A stretch of DNA of 64,000 nt from JBCCCJ01 sp039029315 (GCA_039029315.1 JBCCGK010000059.1:7238-71237); one strand, 5' to 3'. Positions 17,368 through 26,615 are shown, counted from the first letter of the stretch. The notes: a model not told the origin generated them from the sequence alone. Numbers and translations are program-made.

Positions 17368-19023
17368 TTAGGTCTGAATGACCCCAGGATTGAAGGCACG
17401 GAATTCTGGATTGAGGTTTGCCATGGCAATTCCAGTAGAGATAATGGTTCGCGTATCGAGTGGGTCGATGATACCATCCACCCATAATCTGGCAGCGGCA
17501 TAGTAGGGAGAAGTCTGAGCGTCGTATTTGGAAGTAATCTCTGTGAGTAGTTGTTCTTTTTTTGCGGGGTCAATTTCTTTGCCCTGTTTTTTTAGGGCCG
17601 AAACCTGAATTTGGAGGAGGGTTTTTGCTGCTTGTTGGCCTCCCATAACGGCAATTCTTGCAGAAGGCCAGGCATAGATCAGGCGTGGATCATAGGCTTT
17701 GCCACACATGGCATAATTGCCAGCTCCGTATGAGTTCCCAATAACAAATGTGAATTTTGGGACAATAGAGTTCGAAACGGCATTGACCATTTTTGCTCCA
17801 TCCTTGATGATGCCTCCATGTTCTGAGCGTGAACCGACCATAAATCCAGTTACATCCTGGAAGAAGATGAGTGGAATTCTTTTCTGATTACAGTTCAGGA
17901 TAAAACGGGCAGCTTTATCTGCGGAATCTGAATAAATCACACCACCAAATTGCATCTCACCTTTGGCAGACTGGATCAGGGTTCGCTGATTGGCAACAAT
18001 GCCTACTGACCAGCCATCCACTCTTGCATAGGTGGTAATGATCGACTGCCCATATCCTTCTTTGTATTCATCCATACTGCCAGTATCGACAATTCGTTCA
18101 AGGATTTGTCGCATTTCATATGCTTTGCTTCGATCAGCAGGCAGTATCCCCATGATCTCCTTGGGATTGAATCGGGGAGCTTTGGCGGCGATCCGATTGA
18201 AGTTAGCAGTCGGATAGCTTCCTATTTTTCCAATCAGAGATCGGACTTTTTCCAGACAAGTGGCATCATCCGGCATGTTGTAATCTGTTACACCGGAGAT
18301 TTGTGAATGTGTTGCAGCTCCTCCAAGTGTTTCGATATCCACCTCTTCTCCGATGGCTGACTTGACCAGAAAGGGTCCGGCCAAAAACACAGATCCGGTT
18401 CCGTCCACGATCAGTGCTTCATCACTCATGATGGGCAGATAGGCACCACCTGCCACACAGGGCCCCATGATGGCTGCAATTTGGGGAATTCCCATGCTGC
18501 TCATGACGGCATTGTTGCGGAAGATTCGGCCAAAATGTTCTTTGTCAGGAAAAATTTCATCCTGCATAGGAAGAAATACACCTGCACTATCCACCAGATA
18601 GATGATCGGCAGACGATTTTCCATAGAGATCTCCTGTGCCCTGAGATTCTTTTTGCCAGCCATCGGAAACCAGGCACCTGCTTTGACCGTCGCATCATTG
18701 GCGACAATCATGCAGAGACGACCCGACACTTGCCCGATGCCGGTAACGACACCCGCCGATGGGCAACCGCCATGTTCCTGATACATCTCATGGGCTGCCA
18801 GCGCGCCGACTTCCAGAAAATCTGTTCCGGGGTCGATTAGGAGCGCAATGCGATCTCTGGCTGGGAGCTTTCCTTTCTTCTTGTGTTTGGCAAGTGCCTT
18901 TTCTCCTCCGCCGAGACGGACTTTTTTCAGCTGATAAGTGAGCTGTCGCAACAATTCCCGATTGTGATCTTCATTCAGATTGAAGGTCATATCAGTTGGA
19001 GAAAATGCGGGTGTATATTTCAT
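17368..19023 (-). CDS. Acyl-CoA carboxylase carboxyltransferase (beta) subunit
   Basis: A 551-residue crotonase-fold carboxyltransferase with both halves. The N-terminal half has 'GKLPARDRIALLIDPGT' and 'GPCVAGGAYLPIMSDE'. The C-terminal half has 'IPLIFFQDVTGFMVGSRSEH' and 'VIGNSYGAGNYAMCGKAYDP'. The latter GAGNYAMCG signature and the length point to methylcrotonyl-CoA carboxylase beta (leucine/isoprenoid breakdown) over propionyl-CoA carboxylase. The biotin-carrying alpha subunit is not adjacent. The start overlaps the stop of the upstream flippase-like gene by 4 nt (ATGA), so translation is coupled. Confidence 0.9.
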   Translation of the reverse strand: MKYTPAFSPTDMTFNLNEDHNRELLRQLTYQLKKVRLGGGEKALAKHKKKGKLPARDRIALLIDPGTDFLEVGALAAHEMYQEHGGCPSAGVVTGIGQVSGRLCMIVANDATVKAGAWFPMAGKKNLRAQEISMENRLPIIYLVDSAGVFLPMQDEIFPDKEHFGRIFRNNAVMSSMGIPQIAAIMGPCVAGGAYLPIMSDEALIVDGTGSVFLAGPFLVKSAIGEEVDIETLGGAATHSQISGVTDYNMPDDATCLEKVRSLIGKIGSYPTANFNRIAAKAPRFNPKEIMGILPADRSKAYEMRQILERIVDTGSMDEYKEGYGQSIITTYARVDGWSVGIVANQRTLIQSAKGEMQFGGVIYSDSADKAARFILNCNQKRIPLIFFQDVTGFMVGSRSEHGGIIKDGAKMVNAVSNSIVPKFTFVIGNSYGAGNYAMCGKAYDPRLIYAWPSARIAVMGGQQAAKTLLQIQVSALKKQGKEIDPAKKEQLLTEITSKYDAQTSPYYAAARLWVDGIIDPLDTRTIISTGIAMANLNPEFRAFNPGVIQT

Positions 19024-20186
19024 TTGCTAGCTTGCTTATTGACTCTCCTAAGCCAGATCGAGAGAAGAGGGATGCCCAAAAACAAATAAGGGTAGTAGGT
19101 AATGAGTCTCCACAAAGAAGCAAGAATCAGGACAAATCCAGCGCCTTCTGCCAGATCGGCAGGAAGTTGGGTCGCCATGGCAGCATACTCAGCAAACAAT
19201 CTGCCGAATACCCCTTCCGCTACCCCTGAGCTTCCGGGAGTAGGGGAGAGGATCATCATGACAAACATGATGGCTTGGCGGGCATATGCTGCCAAATGTT
19301 CCCCAAAACTCATCAGGACGAAGGCTGCCAACACACAGTTGAGGACGAGGTAGCGTCCCATCCAGGCCAGGAAGGTCGCAAAAAAGGCCTTCAACCAGAA
19401 GAAGAACTGTTTGCTCTGATATTCCTGAGCGGCTGTCAGAAGATCATCGGCCGTTTTGTTGCCTACTTGTTGCCATCGCCGAAGCAACCTCAGAGAGAAC
19501 ACCCATCGGATCAGTCTGCTGGAGATGGTAGGATTGATGAACAGGGCAAAAGCAAGAAATATGGTATAGCTGACCAATATGCCATAGATGACCCAGAATC
19601 CCACTACTAATCCTGCTCCCAGAAAAGACCCTTCTTGGCCGTGAAGTGGTTCAAATAAGGCTGTCGTATCTACGAACAGAACAACAGCAGGGAGCATCAA
19701 AATATAAAACAGCTCATCAAAAAAAATGGTAACAAAGACAATGGCAGTACTCTTGCCGATGGATATTTTTTCCTTGAAGAACAAATAGATAGCAATAGGA
19801 GAACCGCCTACGATGGAAGGAGTAGCGGCAGATGCAAATTCCCACAAGAGGGTTACTTGGAAGGCGGCCTTCCAACTCAAATGCCCATCCGTCAGAATTC
19901 TCATTCGCCAGATATACCCAAAATCACGCATCATCATGCAGACAAATCCGATCCCCATCATTTGCAGAACACGGGTGCTCCAGGGGATGTCTCGGATGGG
20001 ATTGAGCCCTTCAGCTTGTAATTGATACATGGCATAGCCCAGCACGAGTACTCCAATCAGGAGCGGCCAGATGATATTTCTCAGTCGAAATGATTTGAGG
20101 ACCTCCTCATTGGGTTGTCCTGACTCTGGTTGTGTGCTTGGAGGAGGATCTTGTATCTCAGATGGTGCGTCTGAAGGAAGTTTCAT
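19020..20186 (-). CDS. Lysylphosphatidylglycerol synthase TM region/AglD-like flippase-family protein
   Basis: A 388-residue polytopic membrane protein from the ATG at 20186 (the frame opens at a TTG 9 nt earlier). It has about eight hydrophobic helices. Typical UPF0104/LPG_synthase_TM elements are 'AFQVTLLWEFASAATPSIVGG', 'FFDELFYILML' and 'SPTPGSSGVAEGVF', the last near the C-terminal third. No aminoacyl-transferase domain is present, so this is the flippase-like half only. A cytoplasmic Pro/Ser-rich N-terminal tail of ~35 residues precedes the first helix. Translation is coupled to the downstream carboxyltransferase gene. Confidence 0.85.
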   Translation of the reverse strand: MKLPSDAPSEIQDPPPSTQPESGQPNEEVLKSFRLRNIIWPLLIGVLVLGYAMYQLQAEGLNPIRDIPWSTRVLQMMGIGFVCMMMRDFGYIWRMRILTDGHLSWKAAFQVTLLWEFASAATPSIVGGSPIAIYLFFKEKISIGKSTAIVFVTIFFDELFYILMLPAVVLFVDTTALFEPLHGQEGSFLGAGLVVGFWVIYGILVSYTIFLAFALFINPTISSRLIRWVFSLRLLRRWQQVGNKTADDLLTAAQEYQSKQFFFWLKAFFATFLAWMGRYLVLNCVLAAFVLMSFGEHLAAYARQAIMFVMMILSPTPGSSGVAEGVFGRLFAEYAAMATQLPADLAEGAGFVLILASLWRLITYYPYLFLGIPLLSIWLRRVNKQASK

Positions 20187-20209
20187 AGAATGCAAAATTC
20201 TTCAATGAC

Positions 20210-20217
20210 CAAAGATA
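20210..20217 (-). promoter_or_regulatory. Putative -7 box (TATCTTTG) upstream of the flippase-like gene
   Basis: The minus strand reads TATCTTTG, a TAnnTTTG match, 24 nt before the ATG at 20186. This would drive the flippase-carboxyltransferase pair. No clear -33 element is seen. Confidence 0.45.
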
Positions 20218-20256
20218 GGGAGAATTTAAGAAGATCCAGTATGCACTGATGTAAGA

Positions 20257-20673
20257 TTAGTTGAGTTTTGATTCAATTTGATCCCAATTAGCCCCTTCCC
20301 AATAAGATTCCAAATAAGGAAAGAGTTCTTTTCTTTCAAATCGGATGTACAATTGCAGTTCTTCCTCGATCAGAGCCAAGGTGACGGCTTTTCGCCGAGG
20401 AAGGGTATGGAGCTTTTTTTGCAGACCCCTTAAGCGTTTTTGCCGGTTTCTGGTTTTTTTCCTGACAAGGTCTTCCTTTGGCAATGCCTGGAGAAGGATT
20501 TCTTCCTTTTGGAAATGGTCCAAGATACAAGAATGATAACATGCGTTGGCTAATTGTGCGACTTCTTCAAAGGTTTGTTTTTGATGGATTCCCAATCTGA
20601 TTTGTGTACAAAGGTGTTGTTCAGCCTCGTGGCTGTCTGCAAACAATTCAGAGAAATTAGGTTTTTGGGCCAT
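20257..20673 (-). CDS. Hemerythrin-like helical protein
   Basis: A 138-residue four-helix protein. Helix A has 'DSHEAEQHL', helix B has 'LDHFQKEEILLQAL' (HxxxE type) and helix D has 'YIRFERKELFPYLE'. The usual HIRFEE of HHE hemerythrins is changed so that the first His is Tyr. A basic segment (about 70-95) separates the halves. Hemerythrin-like domains bind a di-iron centre and sense oxygen or nitric oxide. The lost His may give a mono-iron or metal-free site. It is on the minus strand between the flippase-like gene and the sigma-54 activator. Confidence 0.65.
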   Translation of the reverse strand: MAQKPNFSELFADSHEAEQHLCTQIRLGIHQKQTFEEVAQLANACYHSCILDHFQKEEILLQALPKEDLVRKKTRNRQKRLRGLQKKLHTLPRRKAVTLALIEEELQLYIRFERKELFPYLESYWEGANWDQIESKLN

Positions 20674-20961
20674 ATTTTCCTCTATTCTACAACCATGCCA
20701 GGAAATTCACTTGTTGGAAATGTTGGAGGTAATGAATTGATTGATAGGAGGTTGTGTATGGCTATGCGACAAGTTGTAGCGCTTCTTGTAAAGATGTTGT
20801 GTCAAAAATGTCTCAGTTCTGGAGGTGTCGCTGCTGCTTTTTCCCAATAGAAAAGAGAATAGACTGATTATTAGGGTGTTGACTGTGCTGAAAATGACTC
20901 ACTGCAACGAGCTTGATGCTTGGGAATCAGGTGAATATAATTGTTGTGTGCCAGTTTTGTC

Positions 20962-22335
20962 TCAGTTCGAATAAATGGACTTGTTCAAATTGAGCCGTTC
21001 CATGATGCGATAAAAAGATCTTCGCGGGACTCTTGCAAGCAGGGCTGCCTTGCTCACATTGCCATTGGCTTCCATGAGATAATGCTGAACAGCCCTGCGC
21101 TCAAACTGATCAATGACCTTCTCCCGATTGACAGCAAAGCCCTCCGAAAAGTCTACCAGGGTTCCTACATTTTGGATGAACATCGGCAAATGCTCCGGCA
21201 GGATTTTACTTCCCTGACATAAAATAACAGCTCTTTCGATGATGCTTTGCAATTCTCTTAAATTTCCGGGAAAGGAATACTCACAGAGCAGCTCCATGGC
21301 CTTTGCTTCGATGTTTCTTACCTTTTTGTTCAGTTTGACATTGGCTTTTTGGAGAAAGTGGTGTGTGAGCAGGGGAATATCTTCTGGCCGCTCTCTCAGG
21401 GGGGGCAACTCTATGGTGAATGTATTGAGCCGATAATAGAGATCTTCACGAAAGGCGCCTTCTTTGATGCGCATATGGAGATCTCGATTGGTCGCAGCAA
21501 TGATGCGGGTTTGAAGAATTTTGGTTTTGGTAGATCCTACAGGCCTGATCTCCCCAAATTGAAGAAAACGAAGCAATTTGACCTGCATTTCCAGGGAAAT
21601 ATCCCCAATTTCATCTAAAAAGATGGTGCCGCCATCTGCCATTTCCAGTAGGCCAGGCTTGTCTTTGCTTGCCCCTGTGAACGCACCTTTTTTGTACCCA
21701 AATAATTCACTTTCCAATAGCTGGGGAACAAAAGCAGTACAATTGATTTTTAAAAATGGTTGATTTTTAAGTTCACTGGTTTCCTGGATGACCTGGGCGA
21801 TGACCTCTTTTCCTGTACCCGTCTCGCCGATGATAAGAACAGAAGATCGTGTAGGCGCAACCTGTTTGATCATTTGTTCAATTTCCCGCATTTTGGGATT
21901 GGAGCCAAAGTGCGCCTGATTGTTGTAGTTGGTTTCGATATGGGTTTTGAGCCTGTCGTATTTTTCTTCCAGCAGGAGCTTATCTGTTCTGGCTTCCAGG
22001 AGGGCCCAAATAAACTTTGCTGCGGCGCCATCGATGATTCTGATGTCTGGATCAATGATCTGTTTGAGGGAATGCCAGGTATCTTTTTGGCCAGTGGCAT
22101 CCACGATCATATCAATCTGAAATTCACGATTTCCCAAAAATACTGCTGCAGTCTGTGAGGTAGGGATCCCCAGATCATGTGCCAATGAGATGCCAGCAGC
22201 TTTGGGGTCAATATCCACAACGGCGACGATACTGATGGTCGGATCTTCAAAAAATAGTTCCAGAAGTGCCTTTCCGCCCTTCCCGGCTCCAAGGATCATG
22301 ATGTGGGTGATATGTCCATCTTCTGTGGCTTGCAT
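20962..22335 (-). CDS. Sigma-54-dependent activator with N-terminal NAD(P)-binding Rossmann domain
   Basis: A 457-residue protein from the ATG at 22335; the frame opens 75 nt earlier. Residues ~8-130 form a Rossmann domain with GAGKGG (16-21), then 'VAVVDIDPKA' ending in an acidic residue, and 'IDMIVDATG', typical of NAD(P)-binding. The AAA+ core has Walker A GETGTGKE (170-177), the sigma-54 contact loop GAFTGA (217-222), Walker B 'GTIFLDEIGD' and 'RLNTFTIELPPLRERPEDIP'. The C-terminus is a Fis-type HTH ('NVSKAALLARVPRRSFYRIM'). It lacks a receiver, GAF or PAS domain. Dinucleotide or redox sensing by the N-terminal domain is inference. Target promoters are not evident nearby. Confidence 0.85.
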   Translation of the reverse strand: MQATEDGHITHIMILGAGKGGKALLELFFEDPTISIVAVVDIDPKAAGISLAHDLGIPTSQTAAVFLGNREFQIDMIVDATGQKDTWHSLKQIIDPDIRIIDGAAAKFIWALLEARTDKLLLEEKYDRLKTHIETNYNNQAHFGSNPKMREIEQMIKQVAPTRSSVLIIGETGTGKEVIAQVIQETSELKNQPFLKINCTAFVPQLLESELFGYKKGAFTGASKDKPGLLEMADGGTIFLDEIGDISLEMQVKLLRFLQFGEIRPVGSTKTKILQTRIIAATNRDLHMRIKEGAFREDLYYRLNTFTIELPPLRERPEDIPLLTHHFLQKANVKLNKKVRNIEAKAMELLCEYSFPGNLRELQSIIERAVILCQGSKILPEHLPMFIQNVGTLVDFSEGFAVNREKVIDQFERRAVQHYLMEANGNVSKAALLARVPRRSFYRIMERLNLNKSIYSN

Positions 22336-22695
22336 AGTGTTAGAGTCTAATCTCAAAAGGCCTGCATGAATCAACAAAAAGTAAAGCGTTTTTGTAAGGA
22401 AAATGCTCAAAATTGTATGGAAAATTTTGAAAAACAGATCTTAAACACGGGAGGGAGTCAGAAATGCTACCCGGTTTATTTTTTTCAAATCTGTAGAATT
22501 TTTATATTTATGAGAATTCAGAAGTCAAAGCAAAAGACATAAAAAGGAATATTCTGCTTTGGTGATTAAATAATAGTTTCCTAGCTTGTGCGTTTGTTTA
22601 GAAGAAGGAAATACTTTTTTTACAGTAATTCCGATGTCTGGAAGATCATAAAAACCTTATAGCATATTTTTTAGATACTCCCCAAACCTGAACCT
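22336..22695. other. Divergent intergenic region, no gene seen
   Basis: This AT-rich 360-bp spacer lies between the sigma-54 activator (minus) and the TPR protein (plus). It must hold both promoters. TACTTTTT-like -7 boxes occur on both strands, but none matches TAnnTTTG exactly. I see no sigma-54 (TGGCAC-N5-TTGC) site and no protein-like frame. Confidence 0.5.
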
Positions 22696-23724
22696 ATGAA
22701 GCGCATTTTTCTTGTCTTGGTGATTGCCCTTCCTTGGGTACTTATGGCCCAACCCAATCCAACCATTCAAGCCTTTAAAGCAGAAAAATTATTTGTCAAG
22801 GGAAGAACATTATTTGAAACCGGAGACTATACGGCTGCCATAGATATGTTCAATCAAGTGGTAGAACTGGACGAGAACCATACCATGGTCTTTGAGATGC
22901 GTGGAGATGCTTTCTATGAATTGGGAAGATATCGGGAAGCCCTTGCTGATTATCGGGATGCCTCACGGATTCACCCTGAAAATGCAGAACTGAGAAACAA
23001 TATGGGCGTAGTGGCGGCTCAACTTGGCATGTATGCTGCAGCTTCGAGCTATTTCAATGAAGCATTGGAGATCAACCCGGAACATGAAACGGCCCGTGAG
23101 AATCTGACAAAGGCCCAAAGGCGCGCACAGGATGATCCCGCCTTCAATGGAAGACTAGCCACCAATACCAGAAACAAAGAACAGGAGCGGCAAAAATTTC
23201 GAGATCAGCTGAAAGGAAAAAGCAATCGAAATTCTCCGATCTCCAACCGCAATCCCAAATCCAACACCACCACCAATAGCCGAAAGAACTCCAAAACGCA
23301 GAAGGCTCCTTCCAGATTTCCTCATTCTTATCTGAAACGAGATCGGGAAATTCAAGTCGGACAGCAATCTGACCCATTTTTTAATATCGTCAAGGTCCAG
23401 GTATCCAAATCGACAACCCGGATTACCTTCGAACTGGAAAGCAGTGGTGATGAGCCCTTCACGGTCAAGTTGGATGGAAAAAACAGCCCGAATTCCTTTT
23501 ATATCACTGATCGTGCGATGAGTCGTACCTTTAAATTGTTGAAAATAACTGGCCTTCGTGGCTGGCCCAACGAGCCCTATGTGCTTCATCCAGAGGATCC
23601 TCCTTTGATTGTTGTCGCTGAATTTGAGCGAATAGCAGAGGATATGTACATCTTTCATCTGTTGGAAGGTAGACAAGAAAGAGAGGGAACCTGGGACTTT
23701 TGGGACGTCAAACTTACTGACTAA
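22696..23724 (+). CDS. Secreted TPR protein with conserved C-terminal beta domain
   Basis: A 342-residue protein with a signal peptide (cleavage after 'VLMAQ'). Three or four TPRs follow at ~27-150 ('LFETGDYTAAIDMFNQVVEL', 'YELGRYREALADYRDASRI', 'AQLGMYAAASSYFNEALEI'). A Ser/Asn/Lys-rich linker (~160-215) leads to a beta domain with 'FYITD', 'KLLKITGL' and 'LLEGRQ...WDFWDVKL'. The same C-terminal domain occurs in the next gene, so the two are diverged tandem paralogs. The role is unknown; a periplasmic scaffold is plausible. A TPR pair beside a vWA-like gene suggests a complex. Confidence 0.75.
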   Translation: MKRIFLVLVIALPWVLMAQPNPTIQAFKAEKLFVKGRTLFETGDYTAAIDMFNQVVELDENHTMVFEMRGDAFYELGRYREALADYRDASRIHPENAELRNNMGVVAAQLGMYAAASSYFNEALEINPEHETARENLTKAQRRAQDDPAFNGRLATNTRNKEQERQKFRDQLKGKSNRNSPISNRNPKSNTTTNSRKNSKTQKAPSRFPHSYLKRDREIQVGQQSDPFFNIVKVQVSKSTTRITFELESSGDEPFTVKLDGKNSPNSFYITDRAMSRTFKLLKITGLRGWPNEPYVLHPEDPPLIVVAEFERIAEDMYIFHLLEGRQEREGTWDFWDVKLTD

Positions 23725-23805
23725 TGAGTATATGTCTTTGCCCTACCTTCACTTAATTTGAACCCCATTCATTCATACATGTGGACTATGATAGGTACCT
23801 ACACC

Positions 23806-25029
23806 ATGAGAAAAGTTCTTCAAATAACGCTCTTGATTATTCCGCTAGCTTGTTCTTTTGTAATTGCCCAACCCAGCCGCGCATCTTCTTATGTTGAAAA
23901 AGGTCGAGAGGCCTATGAAAAAGGAGATGTACAGACCGCTCTTCGTGAATTCGAAGAAGCCCTTGAGTATGACAAAACACAGCCTAATATCTATACCTAC
24001 CTGGGAAATATCTATTTCATCATGGGAGAGTATGATCAGGCTGAATCCTTCTTTACCCGTGCACTGGAGCAGTATTGGAAAAATGCACGCTCGAACCCAC
24101 AAGGAACTTATCGAGAAGGGGACATCATCATTTTAGATCCGAAAGAGAATTCTGCAACCACCGAAGCGATGTTGTACAACAATCGTGGAGCTGCCAGGTA
24201 CCGTCTGGGAGATATCAATGATGCCATGCTCGATTTCGAAGAAGCGCTAGGCCTCCAACCAGGCCTGGAAGTTGCCCAAATCAATCAGGAAACTGCTGTT
24301 GATGGAACCGGAGGCATCGTATCCACCGGAATCCCTGGCAGATATCAATCTCCAAATTCTCGAACAAGACAACCCATCAGTTCTTCTTCGAGAAGAAATC
24401 CAACTTCTTCCAAAGGGAAAACAACGATTAACCCTCGCTTTAGAAAAGATACGAGACACCCCAGACCCAAGAATGTCGCTGCTCCCTTTGATTTGAATGC
24501 ACAACGTCAGGCTTCTGAAAACATTCGGGAGACTCGTCTTGAGATCATCGATATGGCCGAAAATGGAGAGTCTCGTGGCCTTCCCTTTGATTTATTTTCC
24601 CGGAAACCCTTTGTCAAGCGAAAGGTGCCTGCAAGGGGGAAAATCTATCGCAAACCTGCCATCAAGGGAAGTTCTCAGGATTATATCTCGATTGAAGAGG
24701 TGAAGATCACCACCAAAGAAACGCGCATCAGAATTCGGGTAGAAAATCCTGATTCCAGATCTTATCGTCTATCTTTGAACAAACCCAATTCTGAAGGCGC
24801 CTATTACATCAACGATCGATCTGGATCGAGCAGAAGTAAGGTTCGATTGAGGAAGATTGAAGGAATTGAGCAATACCCCAATTCCTCAGAACTCAAACCA
24901 TTTAGTACGATCGAATTTACGCTTGTATTTGGCAAAATCCCCGATACCATGGGGTTCATCAATATTCTGGAAGGCAGAACGGAAGATGGTTCCGAATGGA
25001 ACTTCTACGGCGTTGACCTGAGACGTTGA
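23806..25029 (+). CDS. Secreted TPR protein, paralog of the preceding gene
   Basis: A 407-residue protein from the ATG at 23806, where the signal peptide 'MRKVLQITLLIIPLA' begins (the frame opens at a TTG at 23758). TPRs lie at ~30-90 and 120-165. A low-complexity Arg/Ser/Pro/Asn linker (~185-290) follows, then the shared beta domain with 'YYINDRSG', 'VRLRKIEGI', 'FTLVFGKIP' and 'ILEGR...WNFYGVDL'. It is 81 nt after its paralog on the same strand and ends at a strong terminator. The beta domain is not one I can name. Both copies keep the same aromatic/glycine pattern, so it is under selection. Confidence 0.75.
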   Translation: MRKVLQITLLIIPLACSFVIAQPSRASSYVEKGREAYEKGDVQTALREFEEALEYDKTQPNIYTYLGNIYFIMGEYDQAESFFTRALEQYWKNARSNPQGTYREGDIIILDPKENSATTEAMLYNNRGAARYRLGDINDAMLDFEEALGLQPGLEVAQINQETAVDGTGGIVSTGIPGRYQSPNSRTRQPISSSSRRNPTSSKGKTTINPRFRKDTRHPRPKNVAAPFDLNAQRQASENIRETRLEIIDMAENGESRGLPFDLFSRKPFVKRKVPARGKIYRKPAIKGSSQDYISIEEVKITTKETRIRIRVENPDSRSYRLSLNKPNSEGAYYINDRSGSSRSKVRLRKIEGIEQYPNSSELKPFSTIEFTLVFGKIPDTMGFINILEGRTEDGSEWNFYGVDLRR

Positions 25030-25063
25030 TGATATAAGCTTTGTTTCACAGCTAAGCTCATTG

Positions 25064-25089
25064 GCATCTGCTTTTGCAGATGCTTTTTT
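25064..25089 (+). terminator. Intrinsic terminator of the TPR pair
   Basis: GCATCTGC / GCAGATGC with a TTTT loop forms a perfect 8-bp stem, followed by a six-T run. It lies 35 nt after the stop of the second TPR gene. Confidence 0.85.
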
Positions 25090-25117
25090 CTGTATCTTTT
25101 TTTGCGGAAGTGATTAA

Positions 25118-25277
25118 GAGACTGTTTAGGAATCTGTGCTGAGAATTTTTATCGTGTATTTTTTTCTCAGGCAAGGCTCTTTTTTGTTCTCATGGTGGTG
25201 CTATGAGAACAAAAAAGCCACAGAATGAGGAAAAAAGACGCATACAAAAAATAAGTGACAGATTTTCAAACAGTCTC
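25118..25277. mobile_element. MITE-like element, copy 1 (160 bp)
   Basis: The terminal inverted repeats begin GAGACTGTTT and end AAACAGTCTC, extending inward as AATCTGT/ACAGATT with a short mismatch. The element is flanked by TAA on both sides (25115-25117 and 25278-25280), a 3-bp target duplication. An inner palindrome (TTTTTGTTCTCAT / ATGAGAACAAAAA) is centred near 25198. No transposase is encoded. A TNA duplication and these ends fit an IS5-type (IS1031-like) transposase acting in trans. A second copy lies at 42286. Confidence 0.75.
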
Positions 25278-25330
25278 TAAGACAATATATTCAAACATCA
25301 TATGTAGTCGCTCGAATCATCAATTGTCCT

Positions 25331-26581
25331 GTGTTGCCTCCTTTCTTGCGTCCATCCGCCTGCCGTATTCTACTTGGGATTTTGTGCCTGTATCAGACAT
25401 CTGTGCTCATCGCACAGCAAGAGATGTTGGTGCCTCCTTCCATCCAGCATCGGGAAATGGACATATTCCCTGCTAAGTTTACTCAGAGTGACGTTCGCGC
25501 TGGCGAAGGGCATATAGCCTTACAGTTCGACTACGCACAACCCTTTATTCTCAATCAAGAAGATTATACATCTGCTGCCCAATCCACTGTCAAGTACATC
25601 GAACTTGTGTACACCAAGTATCCTGAGAATTTCTCAGATTGGCGTACCGATCACGACTGGCTACTACAACAACGGTTTTTGGCTTTGTATGAGTTGGATT
25701 CAAGTTTGTTTCAGACAAGGGATATTCGCTGGCGATTGGTCTTGCAGACTGCCTGTAAGACTGAACCAGAGGCAGAGGGATTCTTTCATGGCTTTGTCCT
25801 GCATGTAGAGCCCAAGCCAGATTCTTCGCTCTTTGCCATAGCCGATACGGCACCTGAAATGCTGCCAATGATCCATGAGATTGTGTTCGGTCCCCTCAAG
25901 GACTCAAGCATCTATCATGTATTGGACAGGCACCCTCAGTGGTCAAACAAACTTGTCGTTATGGACTGGACCGCCAGCATGTATAAAAACGGTGCAGCCA
26001 CCATGAACTGGCACCGGAAACAATTGGAAAATCATGCGATCAAGCATTTGGTGCTGTTCAATGATGGCAATCGTACCCCCCATGGCCTGAAGCGATTGGG
26101 GAAGACTGGTGGCATCTATCATATCGAACCCGCAGAATTATCTGAAGTGATGGAACTGATGTTAAAGGTCCGAAGGGCTGGATTGGGCGGTGATCCTGCT
26201 GAAAATGATATTGAGGCACTTATTCGAAGCATCAAAAGCCTAAAAAACGATTATGGAGAAATCATCCTGATCCCTGACAGAAATAGCTCTATTCGGGACA
26301 TTCGCTTACTGCGATACCTGAATCACCCGATCCGTATTGTGCTGTTTCGCAACAAAAAAACCCGATCTGTAGGGCTGGGAGGAACGGGGGAATTGGTAGA
26401 GAATCATTATATCCATCCACATTATTTGACACTGGCTTCCATCACCAAGGGGTCTGTACATACAAGCGGAAGAGATATGTATGATTTGTCAGACATGAAA
26501 GCAGGAGAATTTGTGCGATTTGGAAGCTTTCGGTATGTGAAGCAGAAAAATGGCGCGTTTAAGCAGCTGAGAAATCATTGA
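25331..26581 (+). CDS. Secreted vWA-like protein
   Basis: A 416-residue protein with a GTG start and a signal sequence ('LLGILCLYQTSVLIAQQ'). The central part has 'KLVVMDWTASMYKNGA', a vWA strand with a DxTxS variant of the MIDAS DxSxS motif. It is followed by 'HLVLFNDGNRTPHG' and, later, 'IEALIRSIKSLKNDYGEIIL' with 'LIPDRNSSIRD', the pattern of a vWA fold in the C-terminal half. The N-terminal ~180 residues are unrecognised. The MIDAS variant may weaken metal binding. The gene follows the MITE and the two TPR paralogs on the same strand; I infer a functional link only from proximity. Confidence 0.6.
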   Translation: MLPPFLRPSACRILLGILCLYQTSVLIAQQEMLVPPSIQHREMDIFPAKFTQSDVRAGEGHIALQFDYAQPFILNQEDYTSAAQSTVKYIELVYTKYPENFSDWRTDHDWLLQQRFLALYELDSSLFQTRDIRWRLVLQTACKTEPEAEGFFHGFVLHVEPKPDSSLFAIADTAPEMLPMIHEIVFGPLKDSSIYHVLDRHPQWSNKLVVMDWTASMYKNGAATMNWHRKQLENHAIKHLVLFNDGNRTPHGLKRLGKTGGIYHIEPAELSEVMELMLKVRRAGLGGDPAENDIEALIRSIKSLKNDYGEIILIPDRNSSIRDIRLLRYLNHPIRIVLFRNKKTRSVGLGGTGELVENHYIHPHYLTLASITKGSVHTSGRDMYDLSDMKAGEFVRFGSFRYVKQKNGAFKQLRNH

Positions 26582-26615
26582 GAAGACATATGCTTTAGTC
26601 AATTGATAAACAGAA

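Noticed and set aside
17313..17573. 86-codon minus-strand frame
   Set aside because: It is a shadow of the carboxyltransferase C-terminus in another frame.
20940..20960. TGGCAC on the minus strand as a sigma-54 promoter
   Set aside because: The -12 element (TTGC) is absent at the required spacing.
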